Assembly: GCA_022842935.1 (NCBI GenBank)
Contig: JALHOP010000011.1
Span: 154,206 to 218,205 of the forward strand
DNA: 64,000 nucleotides
Reading direction: 5' to 3'
Origin: Myxococcota bacterium
GTDB lineage: Bacteria > Myxococcota > XYA12-FULL-58-9 > JALHOP01
Below, piece after piece: positions 1 through 9,264 of this stretch; position 1 is the stretch's first letter, and each line of letters begins with the position of its first letter. The notes under the pieces were generated by a model, which was not told the origin of the DNA, ran no database searches, and saw nothing but the letters and a program-made list of their open reading frames with translations. Position numbers and translations under genes: made by a program.

Positions 1-1192
1 CGTTGGGGTACTCGACCTTGCCGCTCTCCAGCGTGCACTGGCAGCCTTTGCAGCTGCCCGAGCGACACATCGAGTTCAGCGCAATGCCTTCGGCAAGCCC
101 TGCTTCGAGGAGCGAGCCCTTGCCGGGGTCCCACGCGAGCGTCTTGCCGGCGCCTACGAAGTGAACTTCGACGGCGATATCCTCGACACCGCGCGCGCGC
201 TCGGCCGGCGAGGTGCCCGCTCCCTTGGTTGGCGCCACGCCGAACGACTCAGTGTGGATGTTGCGGTGACTCACGCCCGCGGAGATGAGCTGCTCGGTAA
301 GTGCGGCCATCATCGGCGTTGGTCCGCACATGAAAAAGTCGTAGTTGCCCTTTGGGAGCGTCTCGACGAGCGTTCCGATTCCGATGCGGCCAACCTTGTC
401 GAAACGGGCGCCCGGCTGCTCGTTGGGCGCTGGATTCGAGACGACGAACGTCACCTTGATGTTGGGGTGTCTCGCAGCGAGCTCGCGGAGCTCGCGGCCG
501 CGCATCAGCTCGCTCGTCTTGTTCACCGCGTAGTAGAGGTGAACCTCACGCTGGCTGCCCATATCGGCGATCATGTTGAGCATCGCCAAGAACGGTGTCA
601 CACCAACCCCACCCGCGAGAAAAACCGCCGCTGTCGTCTTCGCCATATCGAGCACGAACTCGCCTGCGGGTGTCTTGACGTCGATCGTGGTGCCGACGCC
701 AAGCTGGTCGTGGATGAAGTTCGAGACCTTACCAGCTGGCACACCGTCCGCTTGCGAGAGCACCCGCTTGATGGTGATGCGGTAGACGTCGGCTTGCGGC
801 GAATCGGAGAGGCTGTAGCAGCGTTCTTCGCGCTCACCTTGGATGTCGAGGGCGACGGTGAGGAACTGGCCCGGCTTGTAGCCAGGGATCGGCTGACCGT
901 CCGAGGCTCGGAGCTCGAACGTGACCTGATGGTCGGCCTCTTCGATGCGGTTGACGACCTCGAATTGCCGCCAGCCAGTCCACGGCTCGCCTTCGGGCGC
1001 CATCGCTTCGAGAGAAGCAATGCGGGTGGCCGCGAGCTTGAGCGTTTCGTCGATAACGCCCGCGCAGGCCGCGCCACCGCAACCCGGGTCAACCACGGTC
1101 GGGGCCGTCTTGGGGGCTGCTTGGGTGGCTTGCTGGGCGTCTAATTGCCCGCTGCGACTAGGAAAAATGGATCTTAGGGCTCGGAGGTCCAT
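1..1192 (-). CDS. Ferredoxin-type NAD(P)H oxidoreductase (FAD + 2Fe-2S), C-terminus off the window
   Basis: Iron-sulfur flavoprotein reductase that would move electrons from NAD(P)H through FAD to a 2Fe-2S centre and on to an unknown partner. Translated from ATG at 1192, which has a GGTGG ribosome site upstream, the 397 visible residues show the FAD motif RCYS at 124-127, the NAD-binding loop GGVGVTP at 194-200, CGPTPM at 289-294, and a C-terminal plant-type 2Fe-2S motif C-x4-C-x2-C at C376, C381 and C384. The fourth cysteine lies beyond the left edge. The first ~70 residues include a short Cys-containing stretch (C38, C43) not typical of the core fold. It is divergent from the next gene. Fold and cofactors are clear; the partner is unknown. 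Confidence 0.85.
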   Translation of the reverse strand, partial: MDLRALRSIFPSRSGQLDAQQATQAAPKTAPTVVDPGCGGAACAGVIDETLKLAATRIASLEAMAPEGEPWTGWRQFEVVNRIEEADHQVTFELRASDGQPIPGYKPGQFLTVALDIQGEREERCYSLSDSPQADVYRITIKRVLSQADGVPAGKVSNFIHDQLGVGTTIDVKTPAGEFVLDMAKTTAAVFLAGGVGVTPFLAMLNMIADMGSQREVHLYYAVNKTSELMRGRELRELAARHPNIKVTFVVSNPAPNEQPGARFDKVGRIGIGTLVETLPKGNYDFFMCGPTPMMAALTEQLISAGVSHRNIHTESFGVAPTKGAGTSPAERARGVEDIAVEVHFVGAGKTLAWDPGKGSLLEAGLAEGIALNSMCRSGSCKGCQCTLESGKVEYPN

Positions 1193-1339
1193 GAGGCCAC
1201 CCAAATTCTGTGTCACTGTGCTGACGTGTTTTCGGTTGGGTGACCTGGGTGTTGCGGACTTCGTGCTGCGCGGTTTGCAGCCGGAGAGAGAGCAACGTCA
1301 CAGGTCGCGTTGCCGATTCTGTCCATCGCCAAGCACAGG

Positions 1340-3256
1340 ATGGTGGACGTGACCTCTATTTCTCCGGCTCCCCGCGGCGTCGAACAGCAGCAACAAGCAC
1401 CCCAAGCGCGTGTCGACGCGCCGGCAACGCGCCCCATCATCACGATCGCCGAAGTCACACCGTCCCTTCCGGCGGTGCGTCCTGCCTCCGTCCCCGCCAG
1501 GGCGCCGACCGCGCCTGAGCCAGCCGCTCCAAGTGCAGGTGGTTCGCGTTGGTACTCGCCGTTCTCGCGTGTCGGCGGCTGGAGCCGTGCAAACTACGGT
1601 GTCGTTCGCGACATGTGGGCGCTCGGCGGTCCGGCGTACCGCACCGGCGCGCTCGCGACGGGCATCGTTGGCGGTGCCGCAGCGCTTTGGGCGGATGCCG
1701 TGGGCTTCCTCTTCGCAGCCCCTGCTTGGGTGCCCGAGCCTGCCCCCAGCGCCAAGGGTGAGCTCTTGGGGATGTTGCGCGAGCGTGCGCTCCACCCGCC
1801 GCCGGGCTTTACGGATTTCTCGACCGCGATGCGTCTCGACACCTCACGCTACAACGACACGCTCAGCTATCCCGAGATGTTCCGCCGGGCACAGCAAGAC
1901 CCAGAGCTCCAGCGCGGGCTCACCCAGCTCGTGCGTCAGCAGGTTGGCGCGCTACCGGAGAGCATCGCGCAAGCTTTGGTGCGCAGCTTGCTCAATCGCC
2001 CCGAGCTTTTCATGCGCGTTTTCGCGTGGGGGCCGGACGAGGTTCGCACGGGCTTCCAGCATCTGAATCGCGCCTACCAGGCCGGTCAGGTCGGCGGCAC
2101 CCAGCGTGACCATCAGCTCGAGCGCCACGTCGATCTCAACACGTTCGACCTGTCGACCATCCGCACGAACCGCGTGAATCCGCGCCAGGTCGCTGGCCCT
2201 CTCTATTATGGCGAGCTGCCCGCGACGGGTGATCTCACCGCCGAGCGCCAGAATCGGCTGTGGTCCGAGGTGCTCGATCGCTTGGCGTCGAACGAGCATA
2301 TCGCCAATCCGAGCGAGCGCTTCAGCGTCCGCTTTGGCGACAAGACGTACACCACGCTCGCCTCGTTCCTCACCGATCTCGAGGCCAGCGGTCATCAGCT
2401 CGAGGTGCGCCTGCGCATGCAGGGGGCCGACTTGCCCGACCTCTCGGTCCGCAATGCCGACGGTTCGTTCACCAAGCTCGCGGTCCCGACGTTCTCGACC
2501 ATCGGTATTACTGGCAGCGACGGCCGTCAGGCGCTGGTCCCGTGGGTGCACTTCGAGCTCAACGTCAGCGTGCGTCCGCCCGCAGATCCGGCGGCACCGG
2601 GCCCGCGCGTCACCGGCGGAGCGGCCTGGTTCCAGGGCATCAACAACATCGGCTTCTTCCCGGGCAGCGTCGAGCGCGACTCGGCGTGGACCAACGGTCG
2701 CGACTACGTGACCGTGCGGGGCGCGTCCGCCTTGCGCACCATCATCGACGCTGGTCTCTATGCCGACACCATTTCGACGACCGCCACGGCGCAGCGCCTG
2801 CGGGCTGACGGCTACGGCGTGTTCGGTCACTGCGGCGACTCCATCCTCATCGGGCTCTACGCCGCGATGCAGGAGGCCGATCGCAACGGCGAGATCACCA
2901 TGGATCCGGAGTTCCGCCGCCGCGTCTTCGCCGACCCCGCGCGTACCTTCGCCTTCCCGTACATGATCAACCCCGCCGCCTTCCGCGGCGAGCTCGAACG
3001 CCGCGCCGCTGAGACCTCGCGACCCGAGGCAGAGCGCGCCACCTACCGTCGCTTGTTGCAAACCGCTGACGCTGTTCAGGACGACGCCGCGCCAGGGGTG
3101 CTGCCGAACCCCGACGCCGCCCGGCGCGCCCTCGACGTACTCGAGCTGGTCTGGCCGCAGGGCCAAGAGCCGTTCGAGGCCGTCACGCACGCCAAGCAGT
3201 CGATTCGCGAGTATCTCGTGCGTCAGCCTGCTCCGGCGGCGCTCCCGGCTCCGTAA
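1340..3256 (+). CDS. Orphan 638-residue protein with Pro/Ala/Gln-rich N-terminus
   Basis: I do not recognise the family. ATG at 1340 is preferred over an in-frame TTG at 1310. Residues 1-70 are low complexity (Pro, Ala, Gln). A hydrophobic Gly/Ala stretch at about 103-130 could touch or cross a membrane. The rest reads as a globular alpha/beta protein. I count a single cysteine, C498, directly after H497 in a GHCGDS motif, so it could be a catalytic or metal site; that is only inference. There is no signal peptide or lipobox. It stands alone between a divergent reductase and the folding operon 60 bp downstream. Confidence 0.7.
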   Translation: MVDVTSISPAPRGVEQQQQAPQARVDAPATRPIITIAEVTPSLPAVRPASVPARAPTAPEPAAPSAGGSRWYSPFSRVGGWSRANYGVVRDMWALGGPAYRTGALATGIVGGAAALWADAVGFLFAAPAWVPEPAPSAKGELLGMLRERALHPPPGFTDFSTAMRLDTSRYNDTLSYPEMFRRAQQDPELQRGLTQLVRQQVGALPESIAQALVRSLLNRPELFMRVFAWGPDEVRTGFQHLNRAYQAGQVGGTQRDHQLERHVDLNTFDLSTIRTNRVNPRQVAGPLYYGELPATGDLTAERQNRLWSEVLDRLASNEHIANPSERFSVRFGDKTYTTLASFLTDLEASGHQLEVRLRMQGADLPDLSVRNADGSFTKLAVPTFSTIGITGSDGRQALVPWVHFELNVSVRPPADPAAPGPRVTGGAAWFQGINNIGFFPGSVERDSAWTNGRDYVTVRGASALRTIIDAGLYADTISTTATAQRLRADGYGVFGHCGDSILIGLYAAMQEADRNGEITMDPEFRRRVFADPARTFAFPYMINPAAFRGELERRAAETSRPEAERATYRRLLQTADAVQDDAAPGVLPNPDAARRALDVLELVWPQGQEPFEAVTHAKQSIREYLVRQPAPAALPAP

Positions 3257-3316
3257 AGCGCGGCACGGCCCGGTTGGTTGCCCTGTTGGGTCCCGGGTGC
3301 TACCCACCTGGCACCG

Positions 3317-4288
3317 ATGCACGACGGCCGCGTCTTTGCCTCACTTCTATGCCTTGCGGTGGTGGCCTGCACGCCGCCAGAAGGTCGCTCAGGCAGCAGC
3401 GGTCGCTGCCTGCAGCCCGCCGTGCATGACGGTCCAGCCGTTGCCAAGGTCGGCATCACGCCGATCACCCGCGATCAAATCATCGAAGCCATCCGCGCCC
3501 AGGGTCAGGCTGCGCCACGTCGCTACAAAGACGTGGGCGAGGTGAAGCAGTTCGTCGAAGACCAGGTGCGCCTCGAGCTTCTCGCTCAGGCTGCTCTCGA
3601 GCGTGGCCTCGACCACGACCCGGAAGTCATCGCCGCCGCGCGCAAGGTCATGGTGCGCAAGCTTCTCGAGCGCGACCTTGGTGAGGCCACCTTCAACGAA
3701 GAGGGCGTCGTGGTCTCCGAGAAGGAGATGCAAGCGTACTACGATCGCAATCGCGACCAATACATGCAGCCGGAGATGCGACGCATCGCGCACATCCAGC
3801 TGTCGCCCGACGACAAGGGCCAGGCGACCGCCGCGGCGCTCATTACCGAGCTTGCCGCCAAAACCGACAACCGCGCGCTCTTCAAGACGATGGCGCAGCG
3901 CTTTTCTACCGCCTCCGAATCGAGGGACCGCGGCGGCGAGCTTCTCTTCAAGACCAAGCAAGAGCTGGCGAGCGAGCTCGGCGTTTCCTTCGCGAACGAC
4001 GTCTTTGGCCTAGGCACCAACGAGATGGCGGCCCATCCTGTTCAGAGCACCAAGGGATGGCACGTCGTGCGGGTGGTTGCGGTGCGCGAAGCCCTCGCGC
4101 GCCCCATCGACGAAGTACGTGACGAAATTCGCGAGAAGCTCCTCAAGAATCAGCGGTCACTTGCCTTCGACAAGTATCTCGTCGAGCTTCGCGCTCGTTA
4201 TCCCATCGCCATTTACGACGACAAGCTCGCCCTCGTGGTCGAGGGGTTGCAGCGCAGCATCGAGGCAGCGCAGGAGCCAACTCCATGA
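3317..4288 (+). CDS. Parvulin-type peptidyl-prolyl isomerase lipoprotein
   Basis: Predicted to isomerise prolyl bonds of exported proteins at the periplasmic face. ATG at 3317 is chosen because it opens directly on a lipoprotein signal ending in AVVAC; an upstream in-frame start at 3278 would bury it. The 323-residue product has a SurA-like helical N-terminal half (EVKQFVEDQVRLELLAQAAL region) and a rotamase core in the second half, including RRIAHIQL and the late GWHVVRV strand. It is the first gene of a tight operon and overlaps the next gene by 4 bases (ATGA), which implies translational coupling. The isomerase family is clear; substrates are unknown. Confidence 0.85.
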   Translation: MHDGRVFASLLCLAVVACTPPEGRSGSSGRCLQPAVHDGPAVAKVGITPITRDQIIEAIRAQGQAAPRRYKDVGEVKQFVEDQVRLELLAQAALERGLDHDPEVIAAARKVMVRKLLERDLGEATFNEEGVVVSEKEMQAYYDRNRDQYMQPEMRRIAHIQLSPDDKGQATAAALITELAAKTDNRALFKTMAQRFSTASESRDRGGELLFKTKQELASELGVSFANDVFGLGTNEMAAHPVQSTKGWHVVRVVAVREALARPIDEVRDEIREKLLKNQRSLAFDKYLVELRARYPIAIYDDKLALVVEGLQRSIEAAQEPTP

Positions 4289-5223
4289 AACGTTTCGTGC
4301 TCGTGGCCCTGCTCGCGGCCTCGGCGTGCAAAAACGAAAACACGGAAGAGCGACGTGAGGTCCTCGCCACCGTTTCGGGCTCGCCCATCTACGTCGACGA
4401 GCTCGAGCGCGAGCTCAAGCGATTCCACGGCGGTAGCGACGACGACGAGGCGGGTCTGCCATCGCAGACGTCCGACGATGCGCAGAAGCGAGCCATCCTC
4501 GATATGCTCATCGATCGGCGCTTGTTGATGCGCGCCGCCGAGGCCGAAAATGTCATCGTCGGCACCGACGAAGTCGAGCGTGCCTACGAGAACCTGCGCC
4601 AGGGCTGGCGGGACGACGAGTTCGACCAGATGCTCACGAAAAAAGATATGACGCCGGCCGAGCTCAAGGCCGAGGTTCGCGAGCTGTTGGTCATTCGCAA
4701 ATACTTCCATGACCACGTGTATTCGCGCGTCGCCGTGACCGACGCCGAGATTGAAGGCTATCTGTCGAAGCATCCCGCCTTGAATGTGGCCCCCGAGCAG
4801 GTGCGTGCCCGGCAGATCATCGTGAAGACCGAAGAAGACGGAAAACGCGTCCTCCAAGAACTGCGCGCTGGCAAGGCGTTCGAAGAGATCGCGATGCGCG
4901 AGTCGATAAGCCCCGAGGCCAAAAACGGTGGCGATCTGGGTTTCTTTGCCCGTGGCGAGATGCCCAAGGTCATCGACGAAGCGTGTTTCAACTTGCCCGT
5001 GAACCAGGTGAGCGCCGTGATCCCTAGCGAATATGGCTTTCACGTGTTCAAAGTGCTTGAACATCGCCTGGCGTCGCCGCGTCCCATCGAGGTGGTACGT
5101 GATGACGTCGAAGCGCGGCTCCGCAAGGACAAGGAACGCGAGTCACAAGCGGCCAAGGTCGCGGAGCTGCGAAGCAAGTCGCAGATCGTCGTGCGTGAGG
5201 AGCAGCTGTCCCGTGTCATTTAA
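4285..5223 (+). CDS. Parvulin-type peptidyl-prolyl isomerase lipoprotein (second copy)
   Basis: Second envelope foldase in tandem. The 312-residue product begins with a short lipoprotein signal ending LLAASAC. It then has a SurA-type N-terminal helical domain and a full PpiC rotamase core, with ARQIIVKTEEDG, the GGDLGFFARGEM loop and a closing YGFHVFKVLEHR strand. The start overlaps the previous stop as ATGA, and its own stop overlaps the GTG start of the next gene. It retains more of the canonical parvulin motifs than the upstream paralogue, so it may be the more active enzyme. It is probably coordinately expressed with its two neighbours. Confidence 0.88.
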   Translation: MKRFVLVALLAASACKNENTEERREVLATVSGSPIYVDELERELKRFHGGSDDDEAGLPSQTSDDAQKRAILDMLIDRRLLMRAAEAENVIVGTDEVERAYENLRQGWRDDEFDQMLTKKDMTPAELKAEVRELLVIRKYFHDHVYSRVAVTDAEIEGYLSKHPALNVAPEQVRARQIIVKTEEDGKRVLQELRAGKAFEEIAMRESISPEAKNGGDLGFFARGEMPKVIDEACFNLPVNQVSAVIPSEYGFHVFKVLEHRLASPRPIEVVRDDVEARLRKDKERESQAAKVAELRSKSQIVVREEQLSRVI

Positions 5224-6352
5224 GACGTTTATCTTCACGGCGCTCGCCGTACTCGCTATCGCGGACAATGCTCATGCCCAATATGGTGGCGGCATGGGTG
5301 GAATGGGCGGCCGAGGTGGTTTCGGCGGCATGGGTGGTCGCAACAACAACACCTTCCCCAACCAAGACAAAGACGACAAGCGTCGCAAGCCGCCGCCAAA
5401 GCTCGCTCCCATGCAGCGGACGACCCCCAAGGGCCCCCGTACAGGCGTTGATCGCATCGCCTGCGTCATCGAAGACGAGGTCATCACCATCCGGGAGCTC
5501 GAGAAGAAGGCGCAGCCATACATGAGCCAGCTCGAGGCTGTCGCTGACCCCGGCGAGCGCGACAAGAAGCGTCTGGCGATCTTGAAGCAGGTGCTCAACC
5601 TCGAGATCGATGAGCGCATCGTCTCGCACGAGCTCGGCACCAACAAAGAGCGGCTCGGTGTCACCGAGCAAGACGTTGACCGCGCGGTACAAGAAGTCTT
5701 GCGCATGAACAACATCACCGAAGACCAGCTCCAGGCGGCCCTCTATAGCCAGGGCATGACATGGTCCGAATACCGCAAGAAGCTGCGTGACCAGATCGAG
5801 CGCGCGCGTCTGGTCCAGTTCAAGGTGCAGGGTCGCGTCCAAGTGAAAGAGGCCGAGGTCGTGCGACGCTGCGAAGAGCGGGGGCGCATCGGCGACGACA
5901 AGAAGATCTGCGCGATGCACGTGCTCCTGCGCATCCCCGACGGCGCTGGTGCCGCCGAGACCGAGCGCTTGTACGCAAAGGCCATGCAGCTCCAAGCCGA
6001 GCTTTCCCATGGCGCGGACTTCAAAGCCTACGCCGCGAAGTATTCCGACGACAAAGCGTCTCCCGACGGACGCATCTGCTTTGCTCGCGGCGAAATGGTC
6101 GAGGAATTCGAGAAGGCGACGTTCGCGCTCAAGTCCAACGAAGTCTCGAGCGTCGTAAAGACGCCGTTCGGGTTTCACGTCATCAAGCTCGCCGGCAAAG
6201 AGACCAACGTCGCCGAAGAGGCGCCCGTCGACTGCAGTGGTGATGCGCTCAATCCGTTCCGCAACGAGATCTACCAGGAAGAGATGGAGCGCCAGATGGG
6301 AGCCTGGATGCAAGAGCTGCGCGCCAAGGCCTTCATCGACGTCCGTATTTAG
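5213..6352 (+). CDS. surA: SurA-like periplasmic chaperone / peptidyl-prolyl isomerase
   Basis: Periplasmic chaperone for outer-membrane proteins. GTG at 5213 is chosen: it follows a GAGGAG ribosome site, overlaps the upstream stop, and opens on a signal peptide with likely cleavage after AHA. Starts further upstream lie inside the previous gene. The mature N-terminus is a Gly/Met/Arg-rich linker (GGMGGMGG repeats), unusual for SurA. A SurA N-terminal domain follows (IACVIEDEVITIRELEKKA and the helical part after it), then one rotamase domain with ICAMHVLLRIP and FGFHVIKLAG. E. coli SurA has two rotamase domains; this protein has one. The pdxA gene follows 17 bp later, as it does near surA in enterobacteria. 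Confidence 0.82.
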   Translation: MSFKTFIFTALAVLAIADNAHAQYGGGMGGMGGRGGFGGMGGRNNNTFPNQDKDDKRRKPPPKLAPMQRTTPKGPRTGVDRIACVIEDEVITIRELEKKAQPYMSQLEAVADPGERDKKRLAILKQVLNLEIDERIVSHELGTNKERLGVTEQDVDRAVQEVLRMNNITEDQLQAALYSQGMTWSEYRKKLRDQIERARLVQFKVQGRVQVKEAEVVRRCEERGRIGDDKKICAMHVLLRIPDGAGAAETERLYAKAMQLQAELSHGADFKAYAAKYSDDKASPDGRICFARGEMVEEFEKATFALKSNEVSSVVKTPFGFHVIKLAGKETNVAEEAPVDCSGDALNPFRNEIYQEEMERQMGAWMQELRAKAFIDVRI

Positions 6353-6369
6353 AGTCGGGTGGGCAACAG

Positions 6370-7308
6370 ATGACTGTTTTAGCGGTCACGATCGGCGACC
6401 CTGCGGGCATCGGACCCGAGGTGACCGAAAAAGCCATCGCTAGCCTTCCTCCCGGGGTAGGCATCGTCATCGTTGGCCCCGAGAACATCGTGAGCCCCAT
6501 GGCGACGCGCCTGCGCAAGCGCGCGCACGTGACCCCCGCGTTCGAGGGCGTCGTTGGAAAGGCGAGCGCCGCAAGCGGCCGCTCCGCGCTCGATACGCTC
6601 GCGGCTGGTATCGCGCTGTGCAAGAGCGGGCAGGCCGACGCGCTGGTTACGGCGCCCATCTCGAAGCACGCGCTGGCGCTGGCTGGCAGCGCCGATCGTG
6701 GCCACACCGAAATTCTGACGCGTGAGATGGGAACCGGGCCGACCGCCATGGCGTTCTTCTCGCCGCAACTGCGGACCGTGCTCGCGACCGTTCATGTGCC
6801 GCTCGCGCAGGCGATTCGACAGCTTACCAGCGCTCGGATCGTCGAGGTCGCCCGTCTCTTCTCTGCGTCCTTGCGCGTCCAGCTCGGTATCGTGAGGCCG
6901 AACCTCGCGCTCGCTGCCTTGAACCCTCATGCAGGCGAAGACGGTCTTCTCGGCGATGACGAGCAGCGCATCCTCGCGCCTGCGGTCGTCGATGCCCAGG
7001 CCGTAGGTGTTCGCTTGAGCGGACCGTATCCCGCCGACACTCTTTTTCGCCGAGCCGTGGACGGCGAGTTCGACGGCGTGGTCGCGCTCTATCACGACCA
7101 AGCGCTCATTCCGGTGAAGCTGCTGGGCTTCGGCGATGCCGTCAACGTGACGCTGGGCCTTACGCATCCGCGCACGTCTCCCGACCATGGCACCGCGTAC
7201 GACATCGCCGGCCAGGATACGGCGCGGCCGACGGGCATGCTCTCGGCCCTTCGACTCGCGGCGGAGCTCTGCGCAAAGCGCCCCAGCACAGCGCGCGACC
7301 CAGCCTGA
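6370..7308 (+). CDS. pdxA: 4-hydroxythreonine-4-phosphate dehydrogenase
   Basis: PdxA oxidises 4-phosphohydroxy-L-threonine in the DXP-dependent pathway to pyridoxal phosphate. The 312-residue length is normal for the family. The N-terminal GDPAGIGPE signature, the metal-ligand regions around GHTEIL, ALNPHAGE and YHDQALIP, and the C-terminal TSPDHGTAYDIAG segment are all present. ATG at 6370 lies 17 bp after surA, so it is probably co-transcribed with the folding genes. A strong hairpin follows 25 bp after the stop. The assignment is secure. Confidence 0.95.
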   Translation: MTVLAVTIGDPAGIGPEVTEKAIASLPPGVGIVIVGPENIVSPMATRLRKRAHVTPAFEGVVGKASAASGRSALDTLAAGIALCKSGQADALVTAPISKHALALAGSADRGHTEILTREMGTGPTAMAFFSPQLRTVLATVHVPLAQAIRQLTSARIVEVARLFSASLRVQLGIVRPNLALAALNPHAGEDGLLGDDEQRILAPAVVDAQAVGVRLSGPYPADTLFRRAVDGEFDGVVALYHDQALIPVKLLGFGDAVNVTLGLTHPRTSPDHGTAYDIAGQDTARPTGMLSALRLAAELCAKRPSTARDPA

Positions 7309-7661
7309 CCGAGCCCGAAGAAAAGGGGGAGGCGGCGCCCGGCTTTGGTTCCGGGCGCCGCTCATCAGGCAGAGGCAGGAGGGTGTCGGGTTGGCCCGAC
7401 GGAAACTTGGGAGTCGCGCGAGGCGACACATGCAGAGAAAAGAAGGGTCGAACCAGGGCGTTGCCGCCCTCGACTCCCATCTATTTCAAGGCCTGTGCCA
7501 CGCGGTCGGCTGCCGCTTGACCGCTCTAGAAACCCTCGCAGGACCAATACGGCGCTCCCTGGTGGAGGCGTCTGTGGTCACTGGTGCCGCCGGCCCAGGC
7601 GAAATTCGGCTGTTTCGCGCTGCCACCGACAATCTACGTCAGGCCCAGGCGCGCCTACATG
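7309..7661. other. 353-bp spacer without a supported gene
   Basis: This is the gap between convergent pdxA and the HD-like gene. It holds the hairpin at 7333-7360. The remaining reading frames are Arg/Pro-rich translations without a credible start or family, so I see no gene here. Confidence 0.5.
7333..7360 (+). terminator. GC-rich hairpin after pdxA
   Basis: A perfect 10-bp inverted repeat (7333-7342 with 7351-7360) encloses an 8-base loop, 25 bp past the pdxA stop. No T-run follows, so it is not a textbook intrinsic terminator. It could still end or stabilise the operon transcript. Confidence 0.5.
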
Positions 7662-9188
7662 TCAGGCCGCGCCACTGACGGCGGGTTCGGGCGGCATGAT
7701 GAACTCGAGCTCGAGGGCGCCGTAGCCGCTCACGGCAAACCGCACACGCTCACGAGCGGTCGCAAGGTCGACCCGTGTCGTGCGTGCGAGCCGGGCCAGC
7801 TGATCTTGCTGGTGGTCGAACAGCCCCTGATAGCGGTGCGAAAACGCGTCGTAGGTGACCTGCGCATGCACTCGTCCGGCCATGCCGTTCGCGCGTGGCT
7901 CGATACTGATCCCGCTGACCTCGCCTGCCATCGGGCCGATCTCGATGAAGTCCGCGCCACGGTCGATGGGTCGGAAGTCCGCGATGATGTCATCGCGCAG
8001 GGCCTCCGGGAGCTCGGTGTGCTCGGCGAGATAGCGACGCAGTGACGAACGAATCGCCGCGTAGCGGGTACCGTCGCCGGCGCGCGCACGGGCGAGCATG
8101 TCGTCGAGGTAGTCGGTGACTCCGGCGATGCCCTCGAGGTGCTTGTACACACGGTGGGGCGCGAACGGCGCCAAGTGATCGGCGACGCGAACCAGCGCGA
8201 GCACCATCTCTTGCGCGAACGGCAGCTCTTCGGACGAGTGAGTCGCCACCGCGGAGCGTACCAAGTCGAGCTCGGCGGGCGTGAGAAGTGGGCGTAGTCT
8301 GTTGGTCTCGTCGGTGAAGATACGCGCGCCGTAAGCACGATGCAGGCGGCCACCGCGGAAACTGACGCGGGCGGCGTAGGCGGTGTGCCCGAGGTCTTGG
8401 TGCACATGGATGATGCGCATCATGACGCGATGGCGGACCGTGGCGAGTCCCTGAGGGATGAGCTGGGAGTAGAGTGACTCGCCGAGCTGAATGTTGGCGA
8501 TGATGCGCCGGATGCCGCGATCGCCCATCCCACGACGTCGCGATACGAGCTCCTGATAGACGAGCTTGCGCACGAGGTCGCGCAGCAGCTCGTAGGAGAA
8601 GACCGCGTCGACGCCCATCACGGCTTGTTGGCGCATGGCGGTGTCGAGCACGGCGCGCGTCTCGTCGACGAACCGCAATAGAAGACTATAGCTGTCGGGA
8701 GCCAGGATATCCGAGAAGGTCGCCACCAACGCAGCGACGTTCTCGGCGCTGCGGCTCAGGTTGCGTGCGTCGAGGCGGCCACCGATACGGTGTGGCTCCT
8801 TGTACTCCTTACCAGCGCGCCTGAGCACCGAGTCCAGCTCGAGGCGGAAGCGCTCGGTGGCGCCGGCGCGGACCTTCTCGGCCTCGGCGAGCTCATCCCA
8901 GATCTTGTCGAGGTCCTGGCCGGGGCGGAAGGCGGCCTGCTCGGCGAGCGGCTGCATGGCGTCGCCCTCGAGCTTGTATTGCGGGTCGATGAGACCAATG
9001 GTGCGCGCTTGCCAGGCGCGTTCTTCGGTCGACGCATCGAGGGACGGCCGCGTGACCCGCTGCGCTCCGTCGTAGGTGCGGACGCGCTTGCCCTTCTTTT
9101 CGGCGTCTTCGGCCTCCCGGAGCTTCTGCTCGAGCCCCGGGTGGATCCGGGGCAGGCCGCGACCAATGACGGTCTTCTTGATGGTCAC
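7662..9188 (-). CDS. HD-domain-like protein of unknown role
   Basis: GTG at 9188 gives 508 residues and the N-terminus VTIKKTVIGRG; longer starts read into the divergent neighbour. The central region has a pattern reminiscent of HD metal-dependent phosphohydrolases: HVHQDLGHT at 261-269, a following region with LHRAYGARIF, and a later ATHSS. The canonical adjacent His-Asp pair is not seen, so catalysis is uncertain. The N-terminal third is charged and helical (KLREAEDAEKKGKR). The C-terminal part ends in a beta-rich segment. There are no membrane segments. It is divergent from the lipoprotein at 9265 with 76 bp between. The HD assignment is tentative. Confidence 0.55.
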   Translation of the reverse strand: MTIKKTVIGRGLPRIHPGLEQKLREAEDAEKKGKRVRTYDGAQRVTRPSLDASTEERAWQARTIGLIDPQYKLEGDAMQPLAEQAAFRPGQDLDKIWDELAEAEKVRAGATERFRLELDSVLRRAGKEYKEPHRIGGRLDARNLSRSAENVAALVATFSDILAPDSYSLLLRFVDETRAVLDTAMRQQAVMGVDAVFSYELLRDLVRKLVYQELVSRRRGMGDRGIRRIIANIQLGESLYSQLIPQGLATVRHRVMMRIIHVHQDLGHTAYAARVSFRGGRLHRAYGARIFTDETNRLRPLLTPAELDLVRSAVATHSSEELPFAQEMVLALVRVADHLAPFAPHRVYKHLEGIAGVTDYLDDMLARARAGDGTRYAAIRSSLRRYLAEHTELPEALRDDIIADFRPIDRGADFIEIGPMAGEVSGISIEPRANGMAGRVHAQVTYDAFSHRYQGLFDHQQDQLARLARTTRVDLATARERVRFAVSGYGALELEFIMPPEPAVSGAA

Positions 9189-9264
9189 GCGAAAGACTCT
9201 AGCACGCGCGCAAGGCTCCGCTAACACTCGCCTGCGAGTCGGCGAACGCCTATGGTAAGCCGCC

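Noticed and set aside
161-1144. 327-codon plus-strand frame over the reductase
   Set aside because: The minus strand encodes clear FAD, NAD and 2Fe-2S motifs in one frame, so this is its shadow.
1952-3322. 456-codon frame antisense to the 1340 gene
   Set aside because: Low-complexity Arg/Gly translation mirrors the coding strand; there is no ribosome site or domain.
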